A DNA stretch of 64,000 nucleotides from Citrobacter sp. Marseille-Q6884 (lineage in GTDB: Bacteria; Pseudomonadota; Gammaproteobacteria; Enterobacterales; Enterobacteriaceae): contig NZ_CAMDRE010000003.1 in NCBI RefSeq assembly GCF_945906775.1, forward strand, positions 124,001 to 188,000. Direction: 5' to 3'. Both the position numbers and the translations under genes were made by a program. The notes under the pieces were generated by a model. That model had not been told where the DNA came from. It did no database searches and saw only the letters and a program-made list of their open reading frames with translations. Positions 55,438-63,285 of this stretch are shown here, piece after piece (position 1 is the first letter of the stretch; every line of letters begins with the position of its first letter).

Positions 55438-56133
55438 TTATCCACCGAAGCTATTGAGCCGAATTTCAGGTTCATCACCGAGCTCGTACATGTGTCCCAT
55501 TTCGTTCATGATGGTGCTACTGCCATTGAACCAGGTAACCATGCATCGCCAGTGCTGACTGCCGTTTTCACCCCAGCGGCTCACGCCCGCAGCATCCATT
55601 TCGTCTTCAGTGATAAAGAAATCCGCGCCCGGCAGTTTCTCGGCATCAAGGCAGATCTCAGGCTCAACGACGAAGCAGATACCGTTGCTGTTCATGACGT
55701 ACATACGCCGCTCAAGGGTTTCAGTACTGACAATGACCTGCTTATCAGAAGTAAGGTGTGATTTAGTGACTTCCATGCGAATCAGGTTCTTTGCATTAGC
55801 CTGTCCACTCGCAAAAACCATTGACGCATTGCGAACCATTAACTCAGCAGCTTCTTCACCGAAGCTACGAAGGCCCATCAGTGCAAGCAACTCACTACAT
55901 TCGGCTTTACCGAGGTTGCCAGTAGTCAGATTAACCACGCCTTGTAGAGTGCTCAGTTCAACCGGTTGTGACCGGAGGATGTCGCGAAGCAGTGTATTAC
56001 CCGCCGTGCCCGGGTCGCTCCAACTGGAGGATTCGGGACGCTGATTTTCAAGAAATAGGGCGCTTTGCAGTAAAGCCGCTGGTGGCTTTCCGGCAAAACT
56101 CAGTTTTACTCTGACCGAATCGAATGGGTGCAT
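55438..56133 (-). CDS. Hypothetical protein (231 aa)
   Basis: Soluble protein starting MHPFDSVRVKLSFAGKPPAA at 56133, after GGAGAAACC. Mixed alpha/beta with a long middle helix (AECSELLALMGLRSFGEEAAELMV). A TTCGTC-type promoter lies about 50-77 bp upstream, making it the first gene of the unit with the Lar-like gene. No family recognised. Confidence 0.6.
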   Translation of the reverse strand: MHPFDSVRVKLSFAGKPPAALLQSALFLENQRPESSSWSDPGTAGNTLLRDILRSQPVELSTLQGVVNLTTGNLGKAECSELLALMGLRSFGEEAAELMVRNASMVFASGQANAKNLIRMEVTKSHLTSDKQVIVSTETLERRMYVMNSNGICFVVEPEICLDAEKLPGADFFITEDEMDAAGVSRWGENGSQHWRCMVTWFNGSSTIMNEMGHMYELGDEPEIRLNSFGG

Positions 56134-56182
56134 GACGGCGGTTTCTCCATAATATCGTGAAGCTAAAAACTGTTTTAATCCT

Positions 56183-56210
56183 ATTATCCCACCGGTCGAC
56201 AATTGACGAA
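56183..56210 (-). promoter_or_regulatory. TTCGTC-type backbone promoter, site 7
   Basis: TTCGTC (56210-56205), 16-bp spacer, GATAAT (56188-56183) on the minus strand. Confidence 0.65.
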
Positions 56211-56263
56211 GTAATCGGGTATGAAATGGACACCCCTTCGATAATTCACATATAGCGAAGCCT

Positions 56264-56455
56264 TTACGCCTTTGTCTTATCCGCAGGCTGGGGAATGCAA
56301 TAACTTAAGATGGTGATAGTTTCCCCACGCTTTGCTTTAGGCGCGGCACTCTGGCATTCATCATAGGTTTTGTAGTCAGGTATTTTCTGAGAGGTGACAC
56401 CACTTGGATTAAGACCACTTGAATAAAGCCCAATCACGAGAACTAAAGTAAACAT
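56264..56455 (-). CDS. Small exported or anchored protein (63 aa)
   Basis: Begins MFTLVLVIGLYSSGLNPSGV, a short signal-like hydrophobic segment, followed by a polar part with two cysteines (YDECQSA, LSYCIPQ) that could pair outside the cytoplasm. TGGAGT precedes the ATG at 56455. Family unknown. Confidence 0.55.
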   Translation of the reverse strand: MFTLVLVIGLYSSGLNPSGVTSQKIPDYKTYDECQSAAPKAKRGETITILSYCIPQPADKTKA

Positions 56456-56636
56456 GTTATTACTCCAGAATGTATTGATGGAAAGTAAGTGAGAATGCCA
56501 TTATCCATTTCTCCTAAAATCCCGAAAAAACTTTTCAAGAAAGGTACTTTTCGGTTACTTCAGCGTAAGCATACTTAGATCGCAAAATGAGTGAATAAAT
56601 AACTTTGCTCTGCAATTGTTTTTGCTGAACTTCAAA

Positions 56637-57032
56637 TTAATCAGTCATCGATTTCATCAGGCAAGTGAAAAGCTGAGACGTAAAGCTTGCCATCATGAAA
56701 ATCCAAACCATCTTGGCAGTGATAATCGGAAATTCGAGAGTGCCAATATAATAAATAATAATTATCAATCCCCCCAAGGCCAGACATCCAAGGAGACCTG
56801 CTGCTGCCTTTAGGAAATCACTGCCTTCAGGATTCTGGAATGTGAATCCAGTTATAATCAGCGAGGAAAAACAAGCGAACAAACAAGTTCTATACAAAGG
56901 CCAGTCCCCGGATATAACATTTTCTCGAATAAGCACTGCCCATATCAAAAATTCAATGCTGAAAATAATCAGCGGAACTGCGAGCACACGAAATGAAAGT
57001 TTTTCATATAAAGTGGTAATAATTGATGTCAT
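56637..57032 (-). CDS. Four-span membrane protein (131 aa)
   Basis: Four hydrophobic helices fill the protein (about 15-34, 47-64, 76-100, 106-125). The loop FTFQNPEGSDFLKAAAGLLG resembles the loop FVFYDPNEYEYFLSVLGML of the protein encoded at 57305-57727, suggesting weak paralogy. Start at 57032 (MTSIITTLYEK). Function unknown. Confidence 0.6.
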   Translation of the reverse strand: MTSIITTLYEKLSFRVLAVPLIIFSIEFLIWAVLIRENVISGDWPLYRTCLFACFSSLIITGFTFQNPEGSDFLKAAAGLLGCLALGGLIIIIYYIGTLEFPIITAKMVWIFMMASFTSQLFTCLMKSMTD

Positions 57033-57058
57033 AGCAAACCCCGCTTGCAATATTCAAA

Positions 57059-57223
57059 TTAATTTTCGTGGTTTTTACCTGCTTTTAACAAACGCGTTAT
57101 TTCATCAGTAAGGCAGAAACTTTTCCCAGATGATGGTTTCCCGATAACCACAACGTGACCAGTACTTGGAGTTCCCTCTACTTTAAAAAATGCAAGTTTT
57201 GCATCGATAATTTTATTTTTCAT
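57059..57223 (-). CDS. Mini P-loop protein or remnant (54 aa)
   Basis: A 54-residue frame from the ATG at 57223 carries a perfect Walker A motif, HVVVIGKPSSGKSFCLTDEI, and little else. The frame stays open and gene-like for about ten codons upstream of the ATG (TPTSYKVTDA), so this may be the remnant of a larger P-loop gene rather than a complete mini-gene. No Walker B is present. It lies between two four-span membrane-protein genes. Confidence 0.5.
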   Translation of the reverse strand: MKNKIIDAKLAFFKVEGTPSTGHVVVIGKPSSGKSFCLTDEITRLLKAGKNHEN

Positions 57224-57304
57224 TGCATCGGTAACCTTGTATGACGTGGGGGTAAATTTTGTGCGTTAATGTTCAATGATAATATTAATCGCGAAATACT
57301 GTAT

Positions 57305-57727
57305 CTATAGGGTCTGTTGATTAAGACTATCCCTCTTGAAGTAAAATACAATCATCATTCCTATCTGTATGGAATAGGAAGCCAATTCAGCATATGTTAC
57401 ATAATTGCTTGTGATGAAGGAAAAACCTCGCGCGATTACAAGTAGGAGTATTGATGCAATAAACACTAAAACCCAAACGGTAAGCATTCCCAGCACTGAA
57501 AGAAAGTACTCATATTCATTTGGGTCGTAAAATACAAATGCTGTTGAGAATATTGCAATAATACATAACGGAAGTGATGTAGCGAGTTCCGACCATTGAA
57601 GGTCAATTTTTCCAACCACCAGCAATGTAGAAATGACAGCGTACTGTATAGCCGATAGAACTGTTACCGGAATCGCAGCTCGAATGAACTTAAAAACAGA
57701 ATGTTGTGTTTTAGCCTGGTTTTTCAT
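57305..57727 (-). CDS. Four-span membrane protein (140 aa)
   Basis: Four hydrophobic helices (about 17-38, 47-68, 76-100, 108-128) with a loop FYDPNEYEYFLSVLG; basic N-terminus (MKNQAKTQHSVFKF). A similar topology and loop occur in the protein at 56637-57032. Function unknown. Confidence 0.6.
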   Translation of the reverse strand: MKNQAKTQHSVFKFIRAAIPVTVLSAIQYAVISTLLVVGKIDLQWSELATSLPLCIIAIFSTAFVFYDPNEYEYFLSVLGMLTVWVLVFIASILLLVIARGFSFITSNYVTYAELASYSIQIGMMIVFYFKRDSLNQQTL

Positions 57728-57814
57728 GTGTTACCACCTGTCATTTGTTTCGAAACCAATCATAACCAGAGTGATAGATTTCAGAGTGAATAAACCACTA
57801 CAAAACGCCCCCAT

Positions 57815-58135
57815 TTATTGCTGGACATCATCCGCAGGAGTGGCATAAAACTCACGACCTGACGCGCCGAGTTTTTTCTGAAGCTTCTTTGTTGCTTCAG
57901 CCTGACTTCGGGCCTTGAAATAGAACGTCCTGATAAAATCCCCATTGTTGTAGTTAACGTCCTCTGGATTTGCCCATTTCTGCATAGCAACAAACCGGAT
58001 AGAAGGCTTCGGGATGGTTTTCACCTCGACATACCCCCGGCCCTTGCAGCGAAAACACACACCGCCTTGAACGTGCCGGAACGCTCGGATCTCACCCTTA
58101 CCACCCAGACAGCGTGGGCATTCAATTTTATGCAT
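57815..58135 (-). CDS. DnaJ-type zinc-finger-like protein (106 aa)
   Basis: Starts MHKIECPRCLGGKGEIRAF and continues GGVCFRCKGRGYVEV: two CxxCxGxG-type pairs as in the cysteine-rich domain of DnaJ. The C-terminal half (FKARSQAEATKKLQKKLGASGREFYAT) is basic and helical. It is 20 bp downstream of the DinG-like helicase gene, likely co-transcribed. A nucleic-acid or protein-binding accessory role is possible. Confidence 0.65.
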   Translation of the reverse strand: MHKIECPRCLGGKGEIRAFRHVQGGVCFRCKGRGYVEVKTIPKPSIRFVAMQKWANPEDVNYNNGDFIRTFYFKARSQAEATKKLQKKLGASGREFYATPADDVQQ

Positions 58136-58155
58136 AGCAACCTCTCGACTGTTGA

Positions 58156-60228
58156 TTAACGAATTTCGCGCCTGAAAGGGGGCAGGGATGCGAGGATGTC
58201 TTTCCCGTAGGCTTTTGTCTTCAGGCGTTTATCCAGGATAGTCACCGCGCCGGTATCGCTCTCTGTGCGGATAAGCCGACCAACGGACTGGGTCAGTTTG
58301 AGGCAGGCCTCCGGTATCGAGATTTCCCGGAAAGCATCACGCCCGTTTTTCTCCAGCCACTCCGTCAGGGTCTGGCCCACCGGGTCGGTCGGAACGCTAA
58401 AAGGCAGCTTGGCAATGATGACGTTGTTGCAGTACACGCCAGGCAGATCCACCCCTTCACTGAAAGAAGCCATACCAAAGATAATGCTCGGCTCACCACG
58501 GTCGATTCTGAGCTTATGGCGCAGCAGTATTTCCCGTTTTGGAAGTGCCCCCTGTATCAGCAGAAGCGGTGAAATGTGTTGAGGCATCGCCTTGCTGACT
58601 TCTTCCATCTGCCTGCGGGAGGCGAACAGCACGAGGCAACCCTGAAGCCGAAGCACCAGTTTGGGAAGGAGTTCGATGATCTCCGCCGTATGTTCTTCAT
58701 GATTGGTCGGAACCGAGCGCATACGGGGGATGAACAACACGCCGTTGTTCTGGTAATCAAACGGGCTGCGGGCCAGCAGGGTAGGTGTATCGACTGGAAG
58801 ACCGGCCTGCTCCAGGAATGCGTCAAACTTGCTAAGGGAGCGGATTGTTGCCGAGGTCACAATGGTGGCATAAGCCTTCGACCAGAGCTCGGATTTCAGG
58901 TGTTCGCCCGCATAGACCGGACTGCAATTAATCACCACTTCGGTGCTGCGTTTAGTACGACGGACGTTAATCCACCGGGCCATAGGCATACCAGAGACGG
59001 TTTTATTCCCGCAGTATGAGGCCAGAGCCTGATGCATACCCGCCAGGCGATTTGCCAGCTCGCCGACAGCCATCTTTTGAAGGGCCAGTTCTTCCTCGCT
59101 GATATCCCGCCCGGCCTCATCTACAATCGCCGTCATTTTCACAACGATATTCTGCATCTCGTTTACTGTCTTTAACCCAGGCTTAAACAGGGCCGCAATA
59201 TCTTCAGGAACGAAACCTTCCGGGAAGCGATAGATGTCCGATTCCGTGCCATTTGGCATTTCGTGATCGTTTCGCCAGTTCAGGGAGCGTAAAAGTGTCC
59301 CCCGCAGCTCACCGAGCTCATCACCGGCATGGCCCGCAAGCTCCACCAGCTGCTGCACGTGCTTTTCCATAGTCCCGCCGTAGGACTCTGGCATGGTCAT
59401 TACCATGTCGAAGATTTCGCTCATGAAATGCCTGCTGGCATCGAGAGAGGCGGAGGTCGCAAAGTGGTTAATTGCTTTCTGCGGAACGTGGTGACCTTCG
59501 TCGAACACATAAATGGACTCTTCCTGCGGGGGAAGGATAATACCGCCTCCCAGTGACAGGTCAGACAATACGATGTCATGGTTGGCGATAACCACATCCA
59601 CCGACTCCAGCAGGGCGCGGGCGAGGAAGAACGGACAACGGTGATAATGTGGGCAACGCTTTTTAGGGCACTGACTGCCAATAGCATTGACCCGACCCCA
59701 TACCGCCTCATTGATCTCATCAGGATAGGAATCACGCTCTCCTGTCCAGTGACCACCAGCAAAGGCCTTGCTGATATCCTCCACATCATCGCGGATGTAG
59801 CCATAGGCATTCATCTCGCTTTCCATATGAACGTCACAGCGCATCTGGCAGAAGTAACGGCTACGGCCCTTCGCCATCGCATAGGAGAAGCTCAGGCCCG
59901 CTCTCGCCTGTATTTCTGGCAGATCCTTGGAGATGATTTGTTCCTGAAGCGCAACGGTTGCCGTGGAGATGATCAGCGTCTTATGCTTTTCCATCGCCAG
60001 GGGGATCAGCGGCAGACAATACCCGAGTGTTTTCCCTGTCCCCGTACCGGCCTCAATAACCCCGACGCGATACTGCTCCTCAGCGGGGGTAGCGTTAACG
60101 ACTGCGCTGCAAAACGCCATCATGTCTACCTGCCCGGCACGAGGGGACAGACCCTTTGCGTCCAGGAAGAAGTGATAGGCTCGCTCAGTCATTTCAGCGG
60201 CAGTCATCCGGGGTTTATTGTCTGGCAT
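58156..60228 (-). CDS. DinG-like DNA helicase (XPD/DinG, superfamily 2)
   Basis: 690-aa helicase: Walker A GVIEAGTGTGKTLGYCLPL near residue 57, four iron-sulfur-type cysteines (RYFCQMRC, then SQCPKKRCPHYHRC), DEAH-type motif VFDEGHHVPQ, and motif VI QSVGRLIRTESD near the end. This is the layout of DinG/YoaA ATP-dependent 5'-3' helicases that unwind damaged or R-loop-containing DNA. Start at 60228 (MPDNKPRMTAAEM); an open frame runs 24 codons further. Third gene of the operon from the promoter at 61002. DinG relatives on plasmids can also be CRISPR-linked, but no cas gene is here. Confidence 0.85.
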   Translation of the reverse strand: MPDNKPRMTAAEMTERAYHFFLDAKGLSPRAGQVDMMAFCSAVVNATPAEEQYRVGVIEAGTGTGKTLGYCLPLIPLAMEKHKTLIISTATVALQEQIISKDLPEIQARAGLSFSYAMAKGRSRYFCQMRCDVHMESEMNAYGYIRDDVEDISKAFAGGHWTGERDSYPDEINEAVWGRVNAIGSQCPKKRCPHYHRCPFFLARALLESVDVVIANHDIVLSDLSLGGGIILPPQEESIYVFDEGHHVPQKAINHFATSASLDASRHFMSEIFDMVMTMPESYGGTMEKHVQQLVELAGHAGDELGELRGTLLRSLNWRNDHEMPNGTESDIYRFPEGFVPEDIAALFKPGLKTVNEMQNIVVKMTAIVDEAGRDISEEELALQKMAVGELANRLAGMHQALASYCGNKTVSGMPMARWINVRRTKRSTEVVINCSPVYAGEHLKSELWSKAYATIVTSATIRSLSKFDAFLEQAGLPVDTPTLLARSPFDYQNNGVLFIPRMRSVPTNHEEHTAEIIELLPKLVLRLQGCLVLFASRRQMEEVSKAMPQHISPLLLIQGALPKREILLRHKLRIDRGEPSIIFGMASFSEGVDLPGVYCNNVIIAKLPFSVPTDPVGQTLTEWLEKNGRDAFREISIPEACLKLTQSVGRLIRTESDTGAVTILDKRLKTKAYGKDILASLPPFRREIR

Positions 60229-60322
60229 ATCCGTACCTTGTCCTCTGCTGCTCAGGAGGCACAGCCCGGCAGCGGCTATCGAAGTCAGGTACATCCTCAT
60301 GCTGGTGGATGTACCGGGTTCA

Positions 60323-60616
60323 TCAGTCTTCCAGTGAATGGCCTTTAAAGCGTCTCACATAGCGTTTAATTTCAGTTTCGGCCTGTTCCAGTACAGCTCG
60401 GTTGCAGTGCTCAAGAACACAGTAAGGCCCATGTGCTGGCCCGCCATCGCTGGTTTCGCAGGCATCAAGCTTGAGCCGAACGGAGGCATCGAAGATAAAT
60501 TGGGTGATTTTCGCAATGGAGATCTGGTCTTTGTCTTCCTGCTCTTTGGTGTCGATGACATCGCCGTTATACACGTCGAAATCGAGCCGCAGGCGGTAAA
60601 CTGTGTCGATTGCCAT
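60323..60616 (-). CDS. Hypothetical protein (97 aa)
   Basis: Soluble protein starting MAIDTVYRLRLDFDVYNGDV; cysteines in KLDACETSDGG, PYCVLEHCNRAV. It lies 12 bp downstream of the 101-aa gene and 95 bp upstream of the DinG-like gene, in the same transcript. No family recognised. Confidence 0.6.
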   Translation of the reverse strand: MAIDTVYRLRLDFDVYNGDVIDTKEQEDKDQISIAKITQFIFDASVRLKLDACETSDGGPAHGPYCVLEHCNRAVLEQAETEIKRYVRRFKGHSLED

Positions 60617-60628
60617 AATCGGATCCCT

Positions 60629-60934
60629 TCAGAGGATGTCGTAGATGACTGGGACGCGGCCACGTTCTACCTGTTGATTCAGGGTGCGGAAACCACCGTG
60701 ATCAACGATGTAGAATTCACCCGCCACGGCGGAGCGATGGAAGTCGGCGAGCTCTTCAGTGCCAAAGACGAAAACCGGGGTTCCAGAGGGGACGGTCATG
60801 CAGGCAGTTTTTCCGCCATAGCCGCGAACCGTAAAGGTGATTACCCCATCCGCGCTGGTGGGCAGGAAATCGGCGAAAATCGAATGAAAGGCTTTATTCG
60901 CCTTATCGCTGAATACGTCGGTCAGTGTCTGCAT
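60629..60934 (-). CDS. Hypothetical protein (101 aa)
   Basis: Mixed alpha/beta soluble protein starting MQTLTDVFSDKANKAFHSIF. A TTCGTC-type promoter lies 40-68 bp upstream, so this is the first gene of the unit leading to the DinG-like helicase. No family recognised. Confidence 0.6.
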   Translation of the reverse strand: MQTLTDVFSDKANKAFHSIFADFLPTSADGVITFTVRGYGGKTACMTVPSGTPVFVFGTEELADFHRSAVAGEFYIVDHGGFRTLNQQVERGRVPVIYDIL

Positions 60935-60973
60935 GATGCGCCCCGTGATCTCGTTTTATGTTGTACTGATACC

Positions 60974-61002
60974 AGTACAACACGGGCCCGGCAGGTGACG
61001 AA
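60974..61002 (-). promoter_or_regulatory. TTCGTC-type backbone promoter, site 8
   Basis: TTCGTC (61002-60997), 17-bp spacer, TGTACT (60979-60974) on the minus strand. TTGTACTG and CAGTACAA arms overlap the -10 region as a palindrome, a possible operator. Confidence 0.65.
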
Positions 61003-61088
61003 GGCGATACGTCGGGTATTATCAGAATGAATATGTCGGTCTGAAATGGTTTATCAGTGAGCCATCAGCTCCGGCCCCGGGACGCGAA

Positions 61089-61361
61089 TCAACGGTCGTT
61101 ATGCTGTAGCACCTCCACGAACTGTCCGCAGCTGTCGCAGCAGTACTCATTGGCGAACCTGCCATCGTCTTTCCAGTTGTTTGCCCCGCAGCGGCAGAGC
61201 AGTACACGTACCTGAGAAGGGCGGATGCGAGCTTGACCGAATTTGGTTGTCCACTGAGGCTCGCCATCAAAGCGAAAAGAGTCAATGCGAAACCTGCTTT
61301 CGCGTTCGTAGGTGTTGAGGTATTTGAAGTACAGCTCTTCAGAGAGAATGGCATCGGTCAT
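61089..61361 (-). CDS. Zinc-ribbon protein, paralogue of 3264-3542
   Basis: 90-aa protein with the C-terminal ribbon VLLCRCGANNW ... EYCCDSCGQFVEV. The N-terminal part (LYFKYLNTYERESRFRIDSF) also matches the YTRKVYLHYTDTDGHSRSK region of the other paralogue in position. The ATG at 61361 is preceded by a TTCGTG-type promoter about 80-110 bp upstream. Confidence 0.65.
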   Translation of the reverse strand: MTDAILSEELYFKYLNTYERESRFRIDSFRFDGEPQWTTKFGQARIRPSQVRVLLCRCGANNWKDDGRFANEYCCDSCGQFVEVLQHNDR

Positions 61362-61441
61362 CGTGTATTCCCTGTCTGGCCCCGTGGAGGGTGATTTGCG
61401 GCAGAGTGTTGCGTTGCGAAAACTGCCAGGTTGTCGGAGCC

Positions 61442-61470
61442 ATTACACCACGGGTCATACAGGTCACGAA
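61442..61470 (-). promoter_or_regulatory. TTCGTC-type backbone promoter, site 9
   Basis: TTCGTG (61470-61465), 17-bp spacer, TGTAAT (61447-61442) on the minus strand. The only site with a change in the sixth base of the -35 element. Confidence 0.55.
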
Positions 61471-61475
61471 GGGGG

Positions 61476-61757
61476 TTACTTACCAGCCAGCGCTTTCTCT
61501 TCCCTGGTAGCCAGGCGCATTTGCCCGAAACCTTCACGGATCAGCAACGGCTTTTCTTTCTTCCAGCCCTTAACGACGGACTCACCGAAACGACGCGGGG
61601 CGTTACCATTCCAGGTGGCTATGACGTGGTTATCATGGACTTCGACAATCACGACCGGGTGGACGACAACTGTTTTAAGTGTGGTGTTGCCCATATTTAC
61701 CCGGCTAACCGACCAGACACTCATCCCGACTTCCAGCTGGCTTATTTTCATCTTCAT
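61476..61757 (-). CDS. Hypothetical basic protein (93 aa)
   Basis: Small beta-rich protein starting MKMKISQLEVGMSVWSVSRVNMG, an SH3-like or KOW-like pattern (VHPVVIVEVHDNHVIATWNG). No family firmly recognised. GAAGGAAATG precedes the ATG. It lies 68 bp downstream of the 158-aa gene. Confidence 0.6.
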   Translation of the reverse strand: MKMKISQLEVGMSVWSVSRVNMGNTTLKTVVVHPVVIVEVHDNHVIATWNGNAPRRFGESVVKGWKKEKPLLIREGFGQMRLATREEKALAGK

Positions 61758-61825
61758 TTCCTTCTAAACGAACGTAGTGCGCCACGGCGTAATGTCGTGA
61801 CGCACATTACCATGCCCGGGGCTTA

Positions 61826-62302
61826 TCAGAACATAAGCCAGGTGGCGTTACCGGCAGTATTTCTGGACTGGTAGGCTTTTGCCTGCGCGTGAAGCAGCTT
61901 CCACAGCTGACGAAGTGTAGCAGCATGATTTTCACCACCAGCATTAACCCGCAGTTCGCCGATCTCGCGGGTAACAGTGAAACAATTCCGGCTCTCATCC
62001 CAGCCTGAATGTTCACGCGCTTCCACCACCAGATCATTAGACGTATCAGGGCCGGTCTTTGCTGCATTCAGCACGAACTCCGTTTTAACAGTAATACGGC
62101 TGGCGTTATCCGGCGCATCCAGAAAGACGGTGAACCCCTCAGTTCGGCGGTCAGTTATACGACGGCTCCCCCAGGAGGTGATCCCCCTCTGGACACGCAT
62201 CATTGAAAGAGCGTGGGACTCGGTTGCCTGCACTGTGCGATACAGGTCGGTCAGGGAAGAAAGGCTGAAGCTTTCAGGGGCAGTCTGGATAGCGTCGGTC
62301 AT
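61826..62302 (-). CDS. Hypothetical protein, tandem paralogue A (158 aa)
   Basis: Soluble beta-rich protein. Its middle, SMMRVQRGITSWGSRRITDR ... FLDAPDNASRITVKTEFVLNAA, aligns with the neighbouring gene product at 62338-62796 (TSWG, D(A/T)PDNxSRI, FVL). The two form a tandem pair from one duplication, 35 bp apart. Family unknown. Confidence 0.65.
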   Translation of the reverse strand: MTDAIQTAPESFSLSSLTDLYRTVQATESHALSMMRVQRGITSWGSRRITDRRTEGFTVFLDAPDNASRITVKTEFVLNAAKTGPDTSNDLVVEAREHSGWDESRNCFTVTREIGELRVNAGGENHAATLRQLWKLLHAQAKAYQSRNTAGNATWLMF

Positions 62303-62337
62303 GGTAGATCCTCGGTTATATGGTGTGTTTTCTGGCT

Positions 62338-62796
62338 TCAGTAGCTGTCGTTTGCCACGTAATAGGACGTGCCTGGATAGAAGTAGCGGTAATCCGGCTG
62401 CATGTCATTGGTGATGACGGATGCTTCTTCCCAGACCCCGCTGGTGGACATAAACTCATCTGTCGTTTCATTCTCCAGCCGCATATAGCGTTCAGGAGCG
62501 CATTCCGCCCAGGCGCGTTTCACCGTATCCCAGTTAGCGTACTGGCTGATTTCAATATTCAGGGGCGCATTCTTCTCAGGCTGGTTACGGCGGGAACTCA
62601 GCACGAAATTCAGCTTCAGGACGATACGACTGTCGTTGTCAGGAGTATCCATCCAGATCTGGTATTCAGCCGTAGGCCGGGATGACTGGTTTTTGCGGCC
62701 CCACGAGGTGACACCGGTTTTAACCTGGACTATCGAGACTTTATGCGCATCAGTCTTGCCAACGCTGGTCATCAATTCAGACAGACTTTTAAACAT
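62338..62796 (-). CDS. Hypothetical protein, tandem paralogue B (152 aa)
   Basis: VQVKTGVTSWGRKNQSSRP ... WMDTPDNDSRIVLKLNFVLSSRR matches the preceding paralogue over about 80 residues; the C-terminal third is unrelated and rich in Tyr. It is the first gene of the operon under promoter site 10. Family unknown. Confidence 0.65.
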   Translation of the reverse strand: MFKSLSELMTSVGKTDAHKVSIVQVKTGVTSWGRKNQSSRPTAEYQIWMDTPDNDSRIVLKLNFVLSSRRNQPEKNAPLNIEISQYANWDTVKRAWAECAPERYMRLENETTDEFMSTSGVWEEASVITNDMQPDYRYFYPGTSYYVANDSY

Positions 62797-62839
62797 GGTG
62801 CATCCCCAGTGATTATTGGTATGTTCGTTTTGTTTACTT

Positions 62840-62868
62840 ATTAAATCACTGGTTACCCGGGTGACGAA
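62840..62868 (-). promoter_or_regulatory. TTCGTC-type backbone promoter, site 10
   Basis: TTCGTC (62868-62863), 17-bp spacer, TTTAAT (62845-62840) on the minus strand. The region after it (AAACAAAACGAACA) is nearly identical to that after site 3. Confidence 0.7.
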
Positions 62869-62904
62869 GTCAGAGCCGGGTAAAAAAAGGACAAAATTTG
62901 CGGA

Positions 62905-63171
62905 TTAGTGGCTGGTGGTGGTATTGGCCTGCGGGACAGGGCCATCGAACAATTTGTCAAAAAATTCCACGCCACGCTGGTACACATCGCGCAGCTCCAT
63001 ATCTTCACGCTCGGTCAGGCCCATCTTATTGAGCACGGCAAGGCCGGTACGAAGGCGAGGAATCAATACGGTTTCCAGATAGATCCTGCGGCCCGCAATA
63101 ATTTCCGGGGATGCTTCATTGATGTAAAAATCAACGGTTTTCGTGATGCTGAAGTGCTTTACTTCGCTCAT
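62905..63171 (-). CDS. Hypothetical protein (88 aa)
   Basis: Helical soluble protein starting MSEVKHFSITKTVDFYIN. GAGGAGT precedes the ATG at 63171. The IS26 at 63286 lies 115 bp upstream, so the native promoter may be missing. No family recognised. Confidence 0.6.
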   Translation of the reverse strand: MSEVKHFSITKTVDFYINEASPEIIAGRRIYLETVLIPRLRTGLAVLNKMGLTEREDMELRDVYQRGVEFFDKLFDGPVPQANTTTSH

Positions 63172-63285
63172 CGTCTGGTACTCCTCAGAATGATGTCATG
63201 ATACTCGGTTTGATTCAGGGGAGGGGAGCAACCCGGGCAAACAAGCCCGGGCGCAGGCAGCAGTTATTCGAGACCCAGTGCAACG

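Noticed and set aside
58156..60228. The DinG-like gene as part of a type IV CRISPR system
   Set aside because: Type IV-A loci pair DinG with csf genes; none of the neighbours has Cas-like motifs.
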